From Paragorgia papillata (lineage: Eukaryota; Cnidaria; Anthozoa; Scleralcyonacea; Coralliidae), in NCBI GenBank assembly GCA_035771165.1, contig JAWNZC010000446.1:372001-436000 (forward strand): 64,000 bases of DNA, in the 5' to 3' direction. Shown piece by piece: positions 11,837-23,558 of this stretch. The notes under the pieces were generated by a model. It was given only the letters and a program-made list of their open reading frames with translations. It made no database searches and was not told where the DNA came from. Made by a program: the position numbers and the translations under genes. Position 1 is the first letter of the stretch. Every line of letters starts with the position of its first letter.

Positions 11837-12522
11837 GTACATCCAGAAAGACTTTGGTCATGGATTTGAGTACATTAGACATTAATTCATAGACATCACA
11901 AATAACCCAAACTTTAAATGCCGTTTTCTCAAAATCACCTATTTCGCAGGTTGAGAAAGGATATCTCTGGAACAATTTGACCAATTGACCTCAAATTTTC
12001 AGGATTTATGCATCTTACTATGTTTCTGGGGATGAGTTGAGGATTTTTTCATATTTAGTTTTTAACCAGAGTTATTGCATAAAAATACCTAATATATTTA
12101 TGCACTAACTTTAACCCTTCGTTTCTAGTGAAATATTTAAAATTTTCAAAAATCCTCAACCCATCCCCACAATTACTTTGTGCTATGTCTATTATAAAAA
12201 ATGGGTTGATTTCAATGTGCCCCTGGCAAGATATTTTTTCTCAACTTCAGTCTGTCGAAAACAGCATGTAGCCACTTTAACCACCTGGTTGCCAATGGCA
12301 ACGCATTGTAGCCACCTTAAATATATTTTTTTAGAATCTTCATCTCATTAGGTTTCTCCTGATATATAGTTTGCCATAAGGTTTTTCAAATGTGTTGCCA
12401 CAACAGACCCTTTAAAGATATCTAGTGGCGATCCTCAAGTTTGGGTAGACCCTCCCCTTAAAAGGGAACTTAAAAAGGAAAAATAATTTTCTTTACTAAA
12501 CTTTTTTCTTAAATCATAAACG

Positions 12523-12547
12523 TTTCGGGGCAAAGTCCCTTTGTCAG
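12523..12547 (-). ncRNA. Decayed hammerhead-ribozyme-like core
   Basis: On the minus strand CTGACAA is followed by a GGG/CCC hairpin and GAAACG. This resembles the CUGANGA...GAAA core of Penelope-associated hammerheads, but the essential G of the second core position is A. It is probably inactive, and no Penelope protein remains beside it. Confidence 0.3.
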
Positions 12548-12690
12548 CAAATTACATGGGTGCATGACAAAACAAGTTCTTATGTCCATAAATTAAAAGT
12601 CTGTAAAATAATTATTATGTAATTAAATCTCAAAGGTATTAAGTCTCAATGAGAATAACAATTAATGTCGTCAATCCAAAAACTTTCTCT

Positions 12691-13113
12691 AGGCCTGTTC
12701 ACATGAGGCGAGTTATCTCGGGGGGTAGGGTTATCCCTATCCCCCGAGATAACTCGGTGTTAGTTTATTTCCATGTTAAAAAAGTAAACCGTTCACATGA
12801 GACCGAGATAACTTGGGGGATAGGGATAACTCGGTTGGAGCAATAGGGTAACCCTAGCCCCCGAGTTATCCCTACCTCCATGTGAACGCTTTCACCCGAG
12901 TTATCTCGGGGGGGTAGGTTCAACTTAGGCATGTGTATTTATGCTGTTGCTCGGGATAACTCGGGGTGAAGCGTTCACATGAAGCTAGGGTTATCTCGAG
13001 GGCCAGAGACAACCCGGTAGTTGCGTTTTATCATGTGAAATAGGGTCAACTTTGACCCTAGCCCCCGAGTTATCCCTAGCCCCCGAGTTATCCCTACCCC
13101 CCAAGATATCACC
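12691..13113. repeat. Cluster of inverted GAGTTATCTCGGG-type motifs
   Basis: The words CCGAGATAACTCGG, CCGAGTTATCCCTA and their complements occur about a dozen times on both strands, mixed with TTCACATGA and its complement. This gives a mosaic of nested palindromes. It looks like several MITE ends of one family inserted into each other. No coding sequence. Confidence 0.6.
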
Positions 13114-13486
13114 GGTCTCAACAGCCCCTAACCGTGGTTGTTTGGCATCCGTGACGTCAATATTTTGAACGCAAATATCATCTAAACCACAATGACCCTC
13201 ACAGGCCTGACTCCAGAAATGCGCATACAAATGCTCTCCACAAATCCCCCACTGACCCTTACGATATCTGTTTAAAGAACTTTTATGATTATTAAAGCTT
13301 GTTCTGAAAGCATGCAGTTATGCATGGTATATCCAACATATTGTTTCTGACATTTCATACATGTCAATAGATACACAAGACAACTAGAATCACTGTCAAA
13401 CGAATGATTGATGTGGAAATGCGGCCTTCAACATAACTTTCAAACGTTGATCCAACCTTAACCAAGTTACAACTTTATTTGTCTAG

Positions 13487-13671
13487 CTCCAACAAAAGGT
13501 CCTGTATTGGTTAGCCTTAGTGTTGAAAGTTCAACCGAACTTAACGTGGCGTGGTTAGCATTGTCGGCTGATGACTCAAATGGAATAATTACTCAATATC
13601 AAATTTGTTACAATAGTACTGATGCCGGTGGAGAAGTCATGTCAAGATGCTATTCGTTATGTAATCAATAG
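13487..13671 (+). pseudogene. Truncated FN3 exon of receptor gene A
   Basis: After a TTGTCTAG acceptor the frame reads A-PTKGPVLVSLSVESSTEL, then VAWLALSADDSNGIITQYQI and CYNSTDAGGEVMS, a divergent FN3 start related to the other gene A modules. It ends at a TAG after about 60 codons, without the C-terminal strands or a clear donor. Either the exon is broken or its second half lies in another exon I cannot identify. It is the last FN3 module before the YWTD propeller. Confidence 0.5.
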
Positions 13672-14782
13672 ATTAGGTTATTTGTGATCGCTCAATGCGT
13701 TCTCAACTTCAAGAAACGTGGTGATTGTCCCATACACAGCTTCGTTAACGTTGGATACATAATTATGATTTGATCATGGTAATAACGTTTGAAACATATG
13801 ATCATGTGATTTGATTTCGACTCGGGCGACAAGCTACGTCTATATATTTATAATAGGTACAGCAGCAACTACTGATATAGTACAAACAATATACTAGCTA
13901 AGCGATAATACATCACAGGGATATATATGTTGCGTAAAATAAGTTAATAAATATGTATTGCTATACGAGACAACATTTTAAGGAGAAATATACAACCGTA
14001 CGTAAAAACAAAGAAACACATCTGACTATATATCCATAGTATTTTATCGTATTTTGCATTCCTTTTGATATATCGTCTTTTGCGGTGTGTTGTGTAGCGT
14101 TATACGTACTTGCTTTATAGTAAATTTATAATCAGACTCAGCAGAGAAGGTTTGAACATACTTTAATTCGACACAAAGTCCCGTTAAGCGGTTCGTCTGC
14201 AAGGTTTACAGGTCTTCCGCTTCCGCCCTCTCCTCTACCCCGCGTAGACACGCGCGCATGTATACCTAGCTATAAGCAAAAAAGTTGGAGCGAGTCTATA
14301 CTTAAGGTACGGAAGACTTAAATAATGTTGGATAAACGTCAAACACCTAACTTGTTGTAATATGCTATATAAGTTTTGCTATTGATATCTCGAAACAAAC
14401 AAACAAACAAACAAACAAACAAACAAACAGACAGAGAAACAAACAAACAGACAGATAAACAAACAAACAAACAAACCGAAACAAACAAACCGAAACATGT
14501 TACCCGTGCTTTTTATTCTAGCCTGTAGTATAGTAAATGTGCAGTAAAAGCATAGTAATTGTATAGTAAATGCGCATATTAAAAGCATGTTACGTGTGCT
14601 TTTTATGCTGCCTCCCAATTTGCTGTTCACATCAGAATAAGTCACAGACATCTAATAACTATTTTTGTGTATGCAATACTACATACAAATTCGCATATGC
14701 ACTATCTTTGCCGCTAAAATTATTACAACTAAATAGTGGTTAACCAATGCAATTATATTTTTATTTTTCTATGTCTTTTTAG
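13672..14782. other. Intron with (CAAA)n microsatellite
   Basis: No exon is seen. A CAAA-type microsatellite occupies about 14394-14480. The minus-strand frame through it is low-complexity translation, not a gene. Confidence 0.6.
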
Positions 14783-15170
14783 CTGTGTGCAATATTCCAG
14801 TTGTTATCTACGCAACGTCAACTGACATCAACTATAAAATAACGATTAACTATGTAAACAGTTCTGCCAAACTTGTAAGCTCTGATGCATCTGATATGGC
14901 ATATGACAGTTCCACTCGTCGTTTGTATTACTATAACTCAAAGGAGACATTTCTAAGCGTGAACCTAGATGGATCTTTTGTTCGTACTATCATGCAAGTA
15001 AAAGGTGTTCAGAGGTTTACACTAGACAGCAAAAACAAGCTTATTTACTACATCCATAAACAAACAGAAACAATCCACTCTGTCAATATGACAAGCATGA
15101 AAGACACCGCCGTTGCCGCTTTGTCTTCCGTCACTGGTGCCAAAGATCTTGATATGGACACTAAACGTGG
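14783..15170 (+). CDS. YWTD (LDLR class B) propeller exon 1, gene A
   Basis: The exon lies between a TTTTTAG acceptor and a GTAAGT donor and is fully open for 129 codons. It reads as beta-propeller blades: DMAYDSSTRRLYYYNSKET, then SVNLDGSFVRTI, then FTLDSKNKLIYYIHKQTETI and VNMTSM. This is the spacing of LDLR class B (YWTD) repeats with the signature relaxed to YYYN and YYIH. With the next exon it makes about 256 residues, the size of one six-bladed propeller. In LDLR, LRP and SORL1 proteins such propellers bind ligands and sit next to an EGF module, as here. The exon ends CGT-GG, phase 2. Confidence 0.8.
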
Positions 15171-15199
15171 GTAAGTGCCGTAAAATACTTTATTTTATT

Positions 15200-15617
15200 T
15201 CTAATAATATATATGAAAAAATTTCTCAATTCTAATTGGCTGAGAGCAGTGCAGTTTTGAGGAAATACAGTGCGGAGAAAAGGGAAATACAGTGCAAATT
15301 TTTTATTTTTTAAATTTGTACAAAAATCATTTTTTACTGGAAAAAAAACTCTTACTGTTAAATTTTCTCATGTATGTTATTTGCACATAGCAGTTTGATT
15401 GGAAAGATTCTCTTCATCTTAAATTTTTTCATGGATATTATTAATAAGTAATAGCATGATTTCTTGTGCAATTTGAAAAAAACACGCACTCGTGAGTTTT
15501 TCAAAGACCTCAAATAGCACTCGTCCTGCGGACTCGTGCAATTTTGATAGTCTTTGAAAAACTCACTCGTGCATGTTTTTTCCAAATTACACTCGAAACC
15601 ATGCTATTTCCTATACT
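15200..15617. repeat. Foldback repeat, copy 1 of a dispersed family
   Basis: Starts AATAATATATATGAAAAAAT and includes an inverted pair: TAATAGCATGATTTC...GTGAGTTTTTCAAAGAC against CTTTGAAAAACTCACTCG...GAAACCATGCTATT. A second copy lies at 17208-17910, and a diverged relative at 48360-48530 and 52535-52705. Confidence 0.6.
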
Positions 15618-16240
15618 TATGTTTGATGTTTTAAAACCCGTTCACATATGCGATTTTGACTCGATAAATATTTCCAACTTCCGGTTTAGATCAAAATTAG
15701 ATGCATGGTAAGAATTATATGAACGAGCAGAAAAATTGAGAACAATGAAACCACGGCACAAGCCGCTGACTGCATGTTTTTCGCGTTTTTCGCGTGATGT
15801 GACGTCGATCGAGTTAAACGTCGAATTTAATTCATCACTATCGCATTATCCGTTTGACAATATTAATTCGTTTGCCGAATTTAATCGAGTTATATATACG
15901 CCGTATTTCTATATATTCGTAGTTGCGTCGATTAAAATTGAAACAATTATAAATTCTTCTATATAATTACGTACTTTATAATTTCTTTAACTCAATAACC
16001 CAGACTTCTGTGTAGTAAGTAATCTCCGGCCTAAGAGCCTACGGATAATTTCTTGTTCAAAACCGTGGTTGTTTATATTGAAAGTTTCGGAATAATGATA
16101 AAAAGCAACTTAAAAAACTCGTTATTAATTCATGAAGAAAAAACATACGAAATCCATGTTTAATCATGTCTTTGTATGTGATAATACCCCTCACTTCATA
16201 GTATTAAAGTAATATACCCTTCTCTAGCGGGTATAATGTC

Positions 16241-16723
16241 GAGTACCCCTCCACAGCCATAGAGATCATAATATAATACTAGAGGGGGCATTGGGGCCAA
16301 AAATGCGAGGAAAGTTGGACGCCGCCATTAGAGGGGGAAACGAGCTAAAATTCGTTCTAAAACAAGTCTTTTACTAAATTTTCATCACCGATTTTTAAGA
16401 AAAATAAAACTTTTAGAATTTTTGGTCTTGTTACTATTATAAATTCTTACTCTTAGTTCTTTATTAAGGCGTTTTTTATCTTTGTTGAATTTTTCCACTC
16501 CTTCCAGTCTCCTTGCATATATAAATTGTGGCCGTCATTCTGAACTATCCGCGGCCGCGCATATTGGCAAGTCTCATGTGCAAGTCTTCAAAGGGCCTGG
16601 ATACTAGCTTTTACCCTCTAATGGCGCCGTTCCATATTTCCTCGCACATTTGACTGGACTCAGCATAGGAAGGCCCCCTCTAGTATTTATATTATGATCT
16701 CTATGGCCGCAGCGGGGTACTCG
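16241..16723. mobile_element. Inverted-repeat element of about 0.48 kb
   Basis: GAGTACCCCTCCACAGCCAT at the left is matched by the inverted ATGGCCGCAGCGGGGTACTC at the right. The inverted match continues inward through CATAGAGATCATAATATAA and CTAGAGGGGG. No open frame is preserved. Confidence 0.6.
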
Positions 16724-17207
16724 AGTTTGTGTACTACGCGTCAATGCCACGCACGAATCACGAAGCTGTCAACAAATGGTGGAGTTTGGCGGAACAAGAA
16801 GACGTTTTCGTCTGAACATTCAGATGTTGACAAGAAAGATTATTAGGTTACAAAGAAAGCAACAAAGCCTTGAGATGACACTTAATATCAATAGAATGGA
16901 AACAGACAATGAAAACTCTGACAAAAGTTAAGCTAACTTTATTAAAAATTATTTAAGCTTTTTTTGGCAAGATTAATAATGTTTCGGTATAATATATCAA
17001 CAAGACGCCTGGGTCAGGCGTTCACTCGGGCTAACGGCTGTTAAATAAACTACAAAGTCGGTCAGTCAGTTTCGAAATTTATCAACAACGTGCAAGAACA
17101 CCTTGATTAAAAAGGCAAAAGCTGTTCAACTTTTTGTCCAACTCCAAAACCGGAAAGTAGCAAAAAAACGTACACCGTGCCTCACGGCCTCACTCCGTTA
17201 CACGGCT

Positions 17208-17910
17208 AATAATATACATGAAAAAATATCTCGACTGTGATTGGCTGATTCCAGTGCAGTTAATCCCAAACAACAGTGCAAAAATCTGTTATCACAGTGC
17301 AAAAATCTGTAATCACAGTGCAAAAATCTGTTATCACAGTGCAAAAATCTGTTATCACAGTGCAAAAATCTGTTTATCACAGTGCAAAAATCTGTAATCA
17401 CAGTGCAAAAATCTGTTATCACTAAGAACCAATCAAATTGATTGTACAGCGGATTTTTCTCGACTCAAAACAAACAAAGATGGCGGCCAAGATTCGGCGG
17501 TTTTGGGGATAATTTGTTCAAATTTGAAGCTAGTTATGCTTTAATATTGCCAAGTGAAGTACCTACAAGAAGACCAGAAGTTTCATTATGCCTCGTGTAA
17601 ACTTTTTCAAGTAGTAAAGGAAGCGAAGCGTTTTTTTAACAAATAAATATGCGAGGAGTGGACGCCGTGAAACATGCGTACGTTAAAATGTTAGTACAGT
17701 TGTTTTGAACATTTTTTCATGTATATTATTAATAAGTAATAGCATGGTTTCTCGTGCAATTTGGAAAAACATGCACACGTGAAGTTTTTCAAATACTTCA
17801 AATAGCACTCGTCCTTCGGACTCGTGCTATTTTGACAGTATTTGAAAAACTCGCTCGTGCATGTTTTTTCCAAATTGCACTCGAAAACCATGCTATTACC
17901 TATACAAACA
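17208..17910. repeat. Foldback repeat copy 2, with a 7-copy 21-bp tandem array
   Basis: This is the same family as 15200-15617. Inside it, at 17272-17420, about seven units of CACAGTGCAAAAATCTGTTAT are repeated head to tail. The first copy has only a CAGTGC-rich segment there, so the array expanded locally. The minus-strand frame with repeated RFLHCDN is a translation of this array, not a protein. Confidence 0.7.
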
Positions 17911-17989
17911 ACTCACCGGAAGTATGAATAGTAAAGGGAGAAAAACGGAGCAGAAACCTAGACTCGGCCTACCACAGATAGCCCGAGTA

Positions 17990-18108
17990 ATTATAGACCT
18001 TTCGCTCGAGTATTCCACAAAAAATTACCCCTCGAGATGAAATATCCCTCGGGCCATCCCTCGGGGTAAATTTTTGTGGAATACCCCTTGCTCCAGGTCT
18101 ATAATTGT
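17990..18108. repeat. Palindromic element of about 118 bp
   Basis: AATTATAGACCTTTCGCTCG...TATTCCACAAAAA is mirrored by TTTTTGTGGAATACCCCTTG...AGGTCTATAATT. A short loop around CCCTCGAGATG separates the arms. Confidence 0.6.
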
Positions 18109-18424
18109 ATAAAGTACGATCGTTAACGCGAGATGGCAATAGATCTTATTAGTATTCTGTAAAGCTATGATCTTTATATAAAAATTATGATCTTTTTCCT
18201 GAGTTAAACAAATAACAAGGACTTAACAGTTTCCATTGTTTATAGAATAAAGTGGTGGTGGTTAAGGGATATAAAAAGTTGGGTTTTTTTGTTTAGTGGT
18301 ACGAGTGCAATCCAGCATTTTATGCATACATGCGTAGGTCATGTGAGCTAGCCTGCATGGATATCTTGTTTCCGTGCAATCTCTGGATGCTTTCTAATTG
18401 TCTGATACATTCCCCTATTTATAG

Positions 18425-18807
18425 GTTACTTAATTCTTGCAAAGTCGGTCGTTGCCGCTGATATTGGTTCGTATTGATATTGACACTATGGACGTAAGTT
18501 CTTTGTATAATGGTGGTAGTTTTCCACAGTTTGTTTCTGTTGATGCAGACCAATGCATTGGTCTACTGGGTCGACTATGACAGCGTGAAAAAAGAGGCAT
18601 AAACTGATGAAAACGTATTATAGTGGAACCACATCAGATTTTAAATGTTAGTTACCCTGGAGTAATTAAAATAACTCAAGACATACTTCATTTGTATGTG
18701 TTGGGATCTTGAAAACAACCGAATAGATAAATATGAGAAAAGTTTACTGCATAAAGTTGAAAGTATGGCGTTGTCAGTCCCTACAAATGAAATTATCACT
18801 GGATTCG
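18425..18807 (+). CDS. YWTD (LDLR class B) propeller exon 2, gene A (several one-base shifts)
   Basis: After a TTTATAG acceptor the sequence encodes the second half of the propeller, spread over several frames. GYLILAKSVVAADIG passes by one base into RIDIDTMDVSSLYNGGSF, then by one base into QTNALVYWVDYDSVKKEA, and later NNRIDKYEKSLLHKVESMAL. YWVDYD is the YWTD signature. The donor GTAAGT gives phase 1, which fits the EGF exon that follows. At least four shifts are needed, some in short runs. Either the exon is decayed or the assembly carries indels; the retained motifs and phases favour recent function. Confidence 0.6.
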
Positions 18808-19141
18808 GTAAGTACAGTTAGTGTTTATTTTTTAGCATGAGCTAGTAGATCGAGCATGGGAATTTATTTGTGCTTGTGATAGAAAAATGGTATAGATTTT
18901 TTTACCATTAATGTAAAATCTTCTGGCGTAAAATTATTAAGTATAACCATGCGAACAGAATAAGAGTAGAACAATAGATTGCAAAATTTATTCATGTTTT
19001 ATACATATTTAACTGCTTACTGCCCTACTAATATGCGTATTCCCGTTGCACCCTTGATACGACTGTATCCAGTCACCTAACCATTCAACTATCATTTTAA
19101 TTACCATGTGATCAATTCAGTTAGCATTGTTTCTTTAACAG

Positions 19142-19261
19142 ATGAAGATGAATGTTGTGTGGGAACTTACTGTAGTGTTCAATCGCTCTGTATAAATTAT
19201 CCTGGTAGTTTTCAGTGTTGCAATGCAGGGTTTACGGGCAGTGAAACAGTGAGTTGCGAAG
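19142..19261 (+). CDS. Calcium-binding EGF-like exon, gene A
   Basis: A 120-base phase 1-1 exon lies between TTTAACAG and GTACGT. It encodes one EGF module: DEDEC at the start (calcium-binding type), then TYCSV, SLCINYPGSFQCC, NAGFTG and SC. It has seven cysteines instead of six, and the usual C-x-C pair after GSF is a direct CC, which is odd. In LDLR-type receptors an EGF module directly after a YWTD propeller packs against it; the order is the same here. Confidence 0.85.
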
Positions 19262-19600
19262 GTACGTAGACCACCACGTTTTCCTTTGTAAAATATTTAT
19301 TTTTTGCTGTGCATGCACATAAGTATATTCGCAAAGAAGTGTACATGCTGCACTATATAGTTTTTATAGTGTACCATATTTTTGAGAGCGTTCGGCGAAT
19401 TAACTTAAATCCTTTTTGCTTATTCAATTCAATCAATTAGAACTGTATCTTTAATAGCATTGTATATAGTCATTATAAATTTGATGTAAAAAATTTACAC
19501 AATTTTGTTTGAGGCTTTTTTTCCGTTGTCTGATCCTAACTTTTTTACTAAGTACTTTTTTGGTTTTCAAATATTAATAATATCTCCACCTCATTTCTAG

Positions 19601-19874
19601 AACGTGAAAAGCCAACAATTACCAAACTTTTAATATATTTTTTCTTCAATACACGTTTCGTGGGAATATTCTAAATATTTGGATGGAAGAATAACAAGAA
19701 ACGAAGTTTTGCATCACAAGACCGAGAATTTGCAAAAGTGTTGCTGGTGAAAAAATATCTGTATCGTTTAACCCATTTAATTCCCGGAACTAAATATAAC
19801 ATCACAGTTCAAGGATTTACATCAGCTGGAGCAGTTCAACTGGTTAAAGTGCAAGCAACGACACAAACAAAGTC
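19601..19874 (+). CDS. FN3 exon after EGF, gene A (two one-base shifts)
   Basis: Starts after CATTTCTAG with E-REKPTITKLL, passes after a T run into VSWEYSKYLDGRITRNEVLH, and after a run of A into VLLVKKYLYRLTHLIPGTKY, then NITVQGFTSAGAVQLV. SWEYS, LIPGTKYNITVQGFTSAG are classic FN3 strand motifs. Both shifts lie at homopolymers (TTTTTT and AAAA). The donor GTAAGT leaves phase 2, which continues in frame into the exon at 23559. It is a divergent FN3 module, not one of the PAKGPTIS type. Confidence 0.7.
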
Positions 19875-20261
19875 GTAAGTTTCCGACACGTTTAGTTTCA
19901 TTATCATGCACAATAATTTTAAGATCATTTTTCTTATTTGTTCTCTATTTTAATTGTTTTCTATTTTGTTTGTTTTGTTGCTTAATTGCCCTTAACGGAA
20001 ATTTCTTATTAAATTTTCATATATGGAAATTTCATATATAAAATGAGTGTGTGGAATTGGAACCTTTTTACATATGAAAATTTAATATATGAAATTTATA
20101 TAAATGATATAAATCTCTATGCATATATATGGAAATTTTCACGTACGGAAATTTCATACGAAATGCATAGATATGTGGAATTGAAAACCTTTTCATTATC
20201 TGTTTCGTATTTTAAATGAGGTATCACATGATTACATATGAAAATTTTGTTGTACCTAGAT

Positions 20262-20830
20262 AGTATATTTATAAGTAATACCCCCCCCGAATATCGCCCC
20301 GGATTCTTTTGTTCTCCGAGGGAATGTAAACCTCGTATTTCCCTCATTGCTCATGCAAGAGGGAAATTTATCCTTTGTCTTCTAATTTTCCCGTGCATGT
20401 CTTCTTCTTTCCCGTGCAAGACTTCATTGTCTTCTTCTAATTTTTCCGTGCATGTTGATGAGGGAAAATTAGAAGACAAAGAAATCTTTTGTCTTCTTCT
20501 AAATTTCCCGCTTGCATATATTTTCCCTCATCAACATGCACGGGAAAAATTAGATACAACTTTCTCTGATCAACCGTGTAAATTTCCTGTCGGTAAGATT
20601 CCTCAAAGTTTTCCTCGGCGATCATAATATTACAAACTAATAACATGACTTTTTGGCGGCCCTCGAACTTTCACAAATCTTCCCTCGGCGGCGGGGAAAT
20701 TTAATCGCTAATTTCCCTCAAGTCATGTTATTTTTATAAGTAATAACATGACTTGACAAATCTTCCCGAGGCAAAGGGGAAATTTAATCGCTAATTTCCC
20801 GAAAAGTCATGTTATTAGTTTGTAATATTT
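20262..20830. repeat. Composite foldback region
   Basis: Inverted and direct repeats of TTTTCCGTGCATGTTGATGA, and two direct copies of TAACATGACTTGACAAATCT-like units of about 90 bp ending GTCATGTTATTAGTTTGTAATATT. The flanks (TATAAGTAAT) resemble the foldback family at 17722. The plus and minus frames here are shadows of the palindrome. Confidence 0.55.
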
Positions 20831-23558
20831 GCAGCTGGAGTTGACAAATCATCAGAAGCAGCTAAAACGCTATAGGCTTTTGATATAACTGGCGACTTAA
20901 TGAACAGAGCCTGATCAAACCATTATATTTACCTTCTACTGTGTTTACTTTCAAGTTTCAATTTCCTTATCTTTATATAGAAATAAACAAAGATTTACTT
21001 ACTGACACTCAATCACTGGGTGTAGACGTTCACGAAACAAAAGTATCGTTATAAATTGCCTAGCTTAACCGCTACGGAAACCGATGAAATACAGTAAGTA
21101 TTTTTCAGTATATTTTGGTATGTATATATAAGAGTATGTAATTTCTATTTGAGAGCTATATACAGTATGCACTGTTATTTTCAGGGAGTAATTTTAACTC
21201 CCAAAAACAGGAGTTAATAAAAAAGGTTCAAAACTATCCTATTTTGGAAGAAAAAAGTACTCCGCTGTAAAAGTTAAAATAACCTCTGAAGTTTGGAGTT
21301 AAAATAACCCATATTAGGGAGTAAACATTATTCCTATTTCAGAAGTAAAAACTAGGCCCAAAAAAAAGGGAAAAAGATGGCGGAGACCAGAATTGAATTG
21401 ACGAAGTCGTCGTGATTCGTATACAGGGCGTGTCTAGAAGTCACCTTAGGGCCTGTTTTATGAATCCTTGGTTTACCCGGATGTTCCGGTGTACCGGGAT
21501 CTCGTCCTTGTAGATAATTTACTGTTATTTTCCAAGTTACGTTTATATGGAGGACTGGGACGTCCCGCCGAACGGGATCTCGGTTGAAGTTTTCTATTTT
21601 GGACAAAATGTTTTAATTTTTACAACTTTGGAAACAAAGCAATTTATTCCGATGAAGGTAATAAACAGCTTTACCACTTTTATTTGTTCAAAAGCAAAAG
21701 GGAATCAACATATACGGATCGGAATCAACAGGAACCTTGACTCACAAATTTCTTATTTTAAAATTCCCCGTGTATTGAAGAAAGAATGAATGAAGTATTT
21801 TAAAAAAAGGCAAGTAAGTAATCGCTATATAATGTGGGCTCCATTATATTACTTGCAAACTTGTTTTATAGATCATCTTGTTTACCAGGAAAAAAACTAT
21901 ATTGTTTGATATATGTGCATGTTCTGCTGATTATATTATAAAAGTGTAAGTAAGTTGTTTTTTTATCTGTTTAAAAGATGCGTTTAAACTAATTTTGGTT
22001 AATAGAGTTCATTATTATAGATTTACAGAAAATTGAGCACAATTTATTTTGCATTTGAGACCAAAATACAACTTACTTAGCTTGAGATACATAATAGCGT
22101 ACAGTCGACCCTCGTATTTATAGCACAAAATGCGGACAAACAAACCTAAATCGACTTTCAAATTATTGCAAATGAGCAATTATCTATTGTTCGGACTGCA
22201 AAGAATTATGGGTAAAAGCGGACAAAGTTAAATAGTGACGTCATCTTAAAATATATATAATGAGAAATTCAATATGGCGTCGTTGGGTTGATCTGAACAG
22301 CCCTTATTGCCTCCAAGATTCCTCAAATATTTCATATTTTTATCTGCACTATGTAACAAAAATAATATTTAATGACAAAACAAACTGTTTTTTGTTGCAC
22401 TTACTATTTTTTAAAGAATTATTTTTTGTTAGTTAAGTTTGGAAAAACGTCTTAAAAGTTTGTCAGAAGAATGAAGCTTATGCCTGCTAGTAATTTGCAT
22501 CCCCTCTTTATTCATTCAAGTTCTTACCACCAATTAACTTTGCTAATCATCACGAGGGTTGCTGCATGATGATAATTAGGACCTTAAGATGCTACGACGA
22601 CGAACGGTGCTTGAAAAACAAACATAAATTCTATAACTGAAAAAAGTCACGGTAATCTGACTATTATATATTTGAAGTAATACTGTTTAAAACATGAGCA
22701 GCAGTGTCTTGTAATAGCTTCTAAAAACGACCCATTTGGTAAGTTCATTTGCGTAGTAAGTCCTGAAAAAATAACGTCTAAGCCGAGAAAATCAAAGCTA
22801 AAGTTTATGTAAATCAGGAGGTTTCTTTAAATTATTCATTCTCTTTTGTTTCACAACTAGAATATTTTATTTGGAGAACGTCGTCGTTGAAGTTGCCGTC
22901 GCAGCATCTTAATGGCCAAAATTTTAAGCACGCTTAAGTTAAGCGTGCTTAAAATGCGCCACCTTGGTGCGTTTACACGCGTACGGTCATTTAAGCTTAT
23001 AGAATAATCTCTCACTAAAACACGTACACCATTATTCAACATGGCGGATGGCGGACAACCTATAGTTATGGTTTTGGAAGCTTTGTATGGGTAGCGTGCG
23101 TCAAAGAACAACGGAAGACATCGGTACACGAGAAAGAGTAATAGCTAAAAGAAAGAAATAAACAAAGGAACAAAGAATAGCGAGATGGAAGCTTCTACAG
23201 CAGGGCAAAAAAATGCATTTTATCGTATTAATAACAACGTGTTGATAGCAAGCGTTTTTCAATCCCGTTGCATTTACACGGCCAAGTTAAGCGCGATTAA
23301 CTGATCGTGCTCAGTTTAATCCACCTTATTGAGGTGGTGCAAACTAATCGCGATCAATTTTCGCCGATCTGTTTACGACGGACATTTTAAGCCCGCTTAA
23401 AGTCAGATGTGGCTCATATCCCGCTTAACTTTTGACCGTGCATGTAAACACGGCTTAATATGTCCGACGTGACGGGGATTATTTAAATCCTAGAATCCTG
23501 AATTAATGAATTCGTATACGTCATATTGAAATCGCAACATTTCAAGTTTCTTTTTTAG
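20831..23558. other. Intron without recognised exon
   Basis: No domain-bearing exon was found. It contains short GGAGTTAAAATAAC repeats (21170-21350) and partly palindromic AAGCGTGCTTAA-type sequence at 22900-23470 resembling MITE debris. The frame at 21547-21789 shows no known motif. Confidence 0.45.

Larger units (their letters stand above)
10358..12457 (+). mobile_element. Internally deleted DNA transposon with TTAA target site (Kolobok/Mutator-like)
   Basis: The terminal inverted repeats begin GGGAAGGGTCTACCCAAAC and end GTTTGGGTAGACCCTCCCC, with TTAA on both sides (10354-10357, 12458-12461). Inside are the N-terminal and C-terminal parts of one transposase-like protein (10775-11143 and about 11393-11836) with the middle missing. 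TTAA targets are known for piggyBac and Kolobok transposons; the protein does not look like piggyBac, so Kolobok or a relative is my inference. The copy lies in a gene A intron and is non-autonomous. Confidence 0.7.

Noticed and set aside
14379..14651. Minus-strand cysteine/leucine/phenylalanine-rich frame
   Set aside because: It is a translation of the CAAA microsatellite.
17198..17422. Repeat protein RFLHCDN x 7
   Set aside because: It is a by-product of a 21-bp tandem DNA repeat; no start context, and the other copy of the family lacks it.
20238..20627. 129-codon frame as a gene
   Set aside because: It runs through a palindromic repeat, its residues repeat in step with the DNA repeat, and the opposite strand has a matching shadow.
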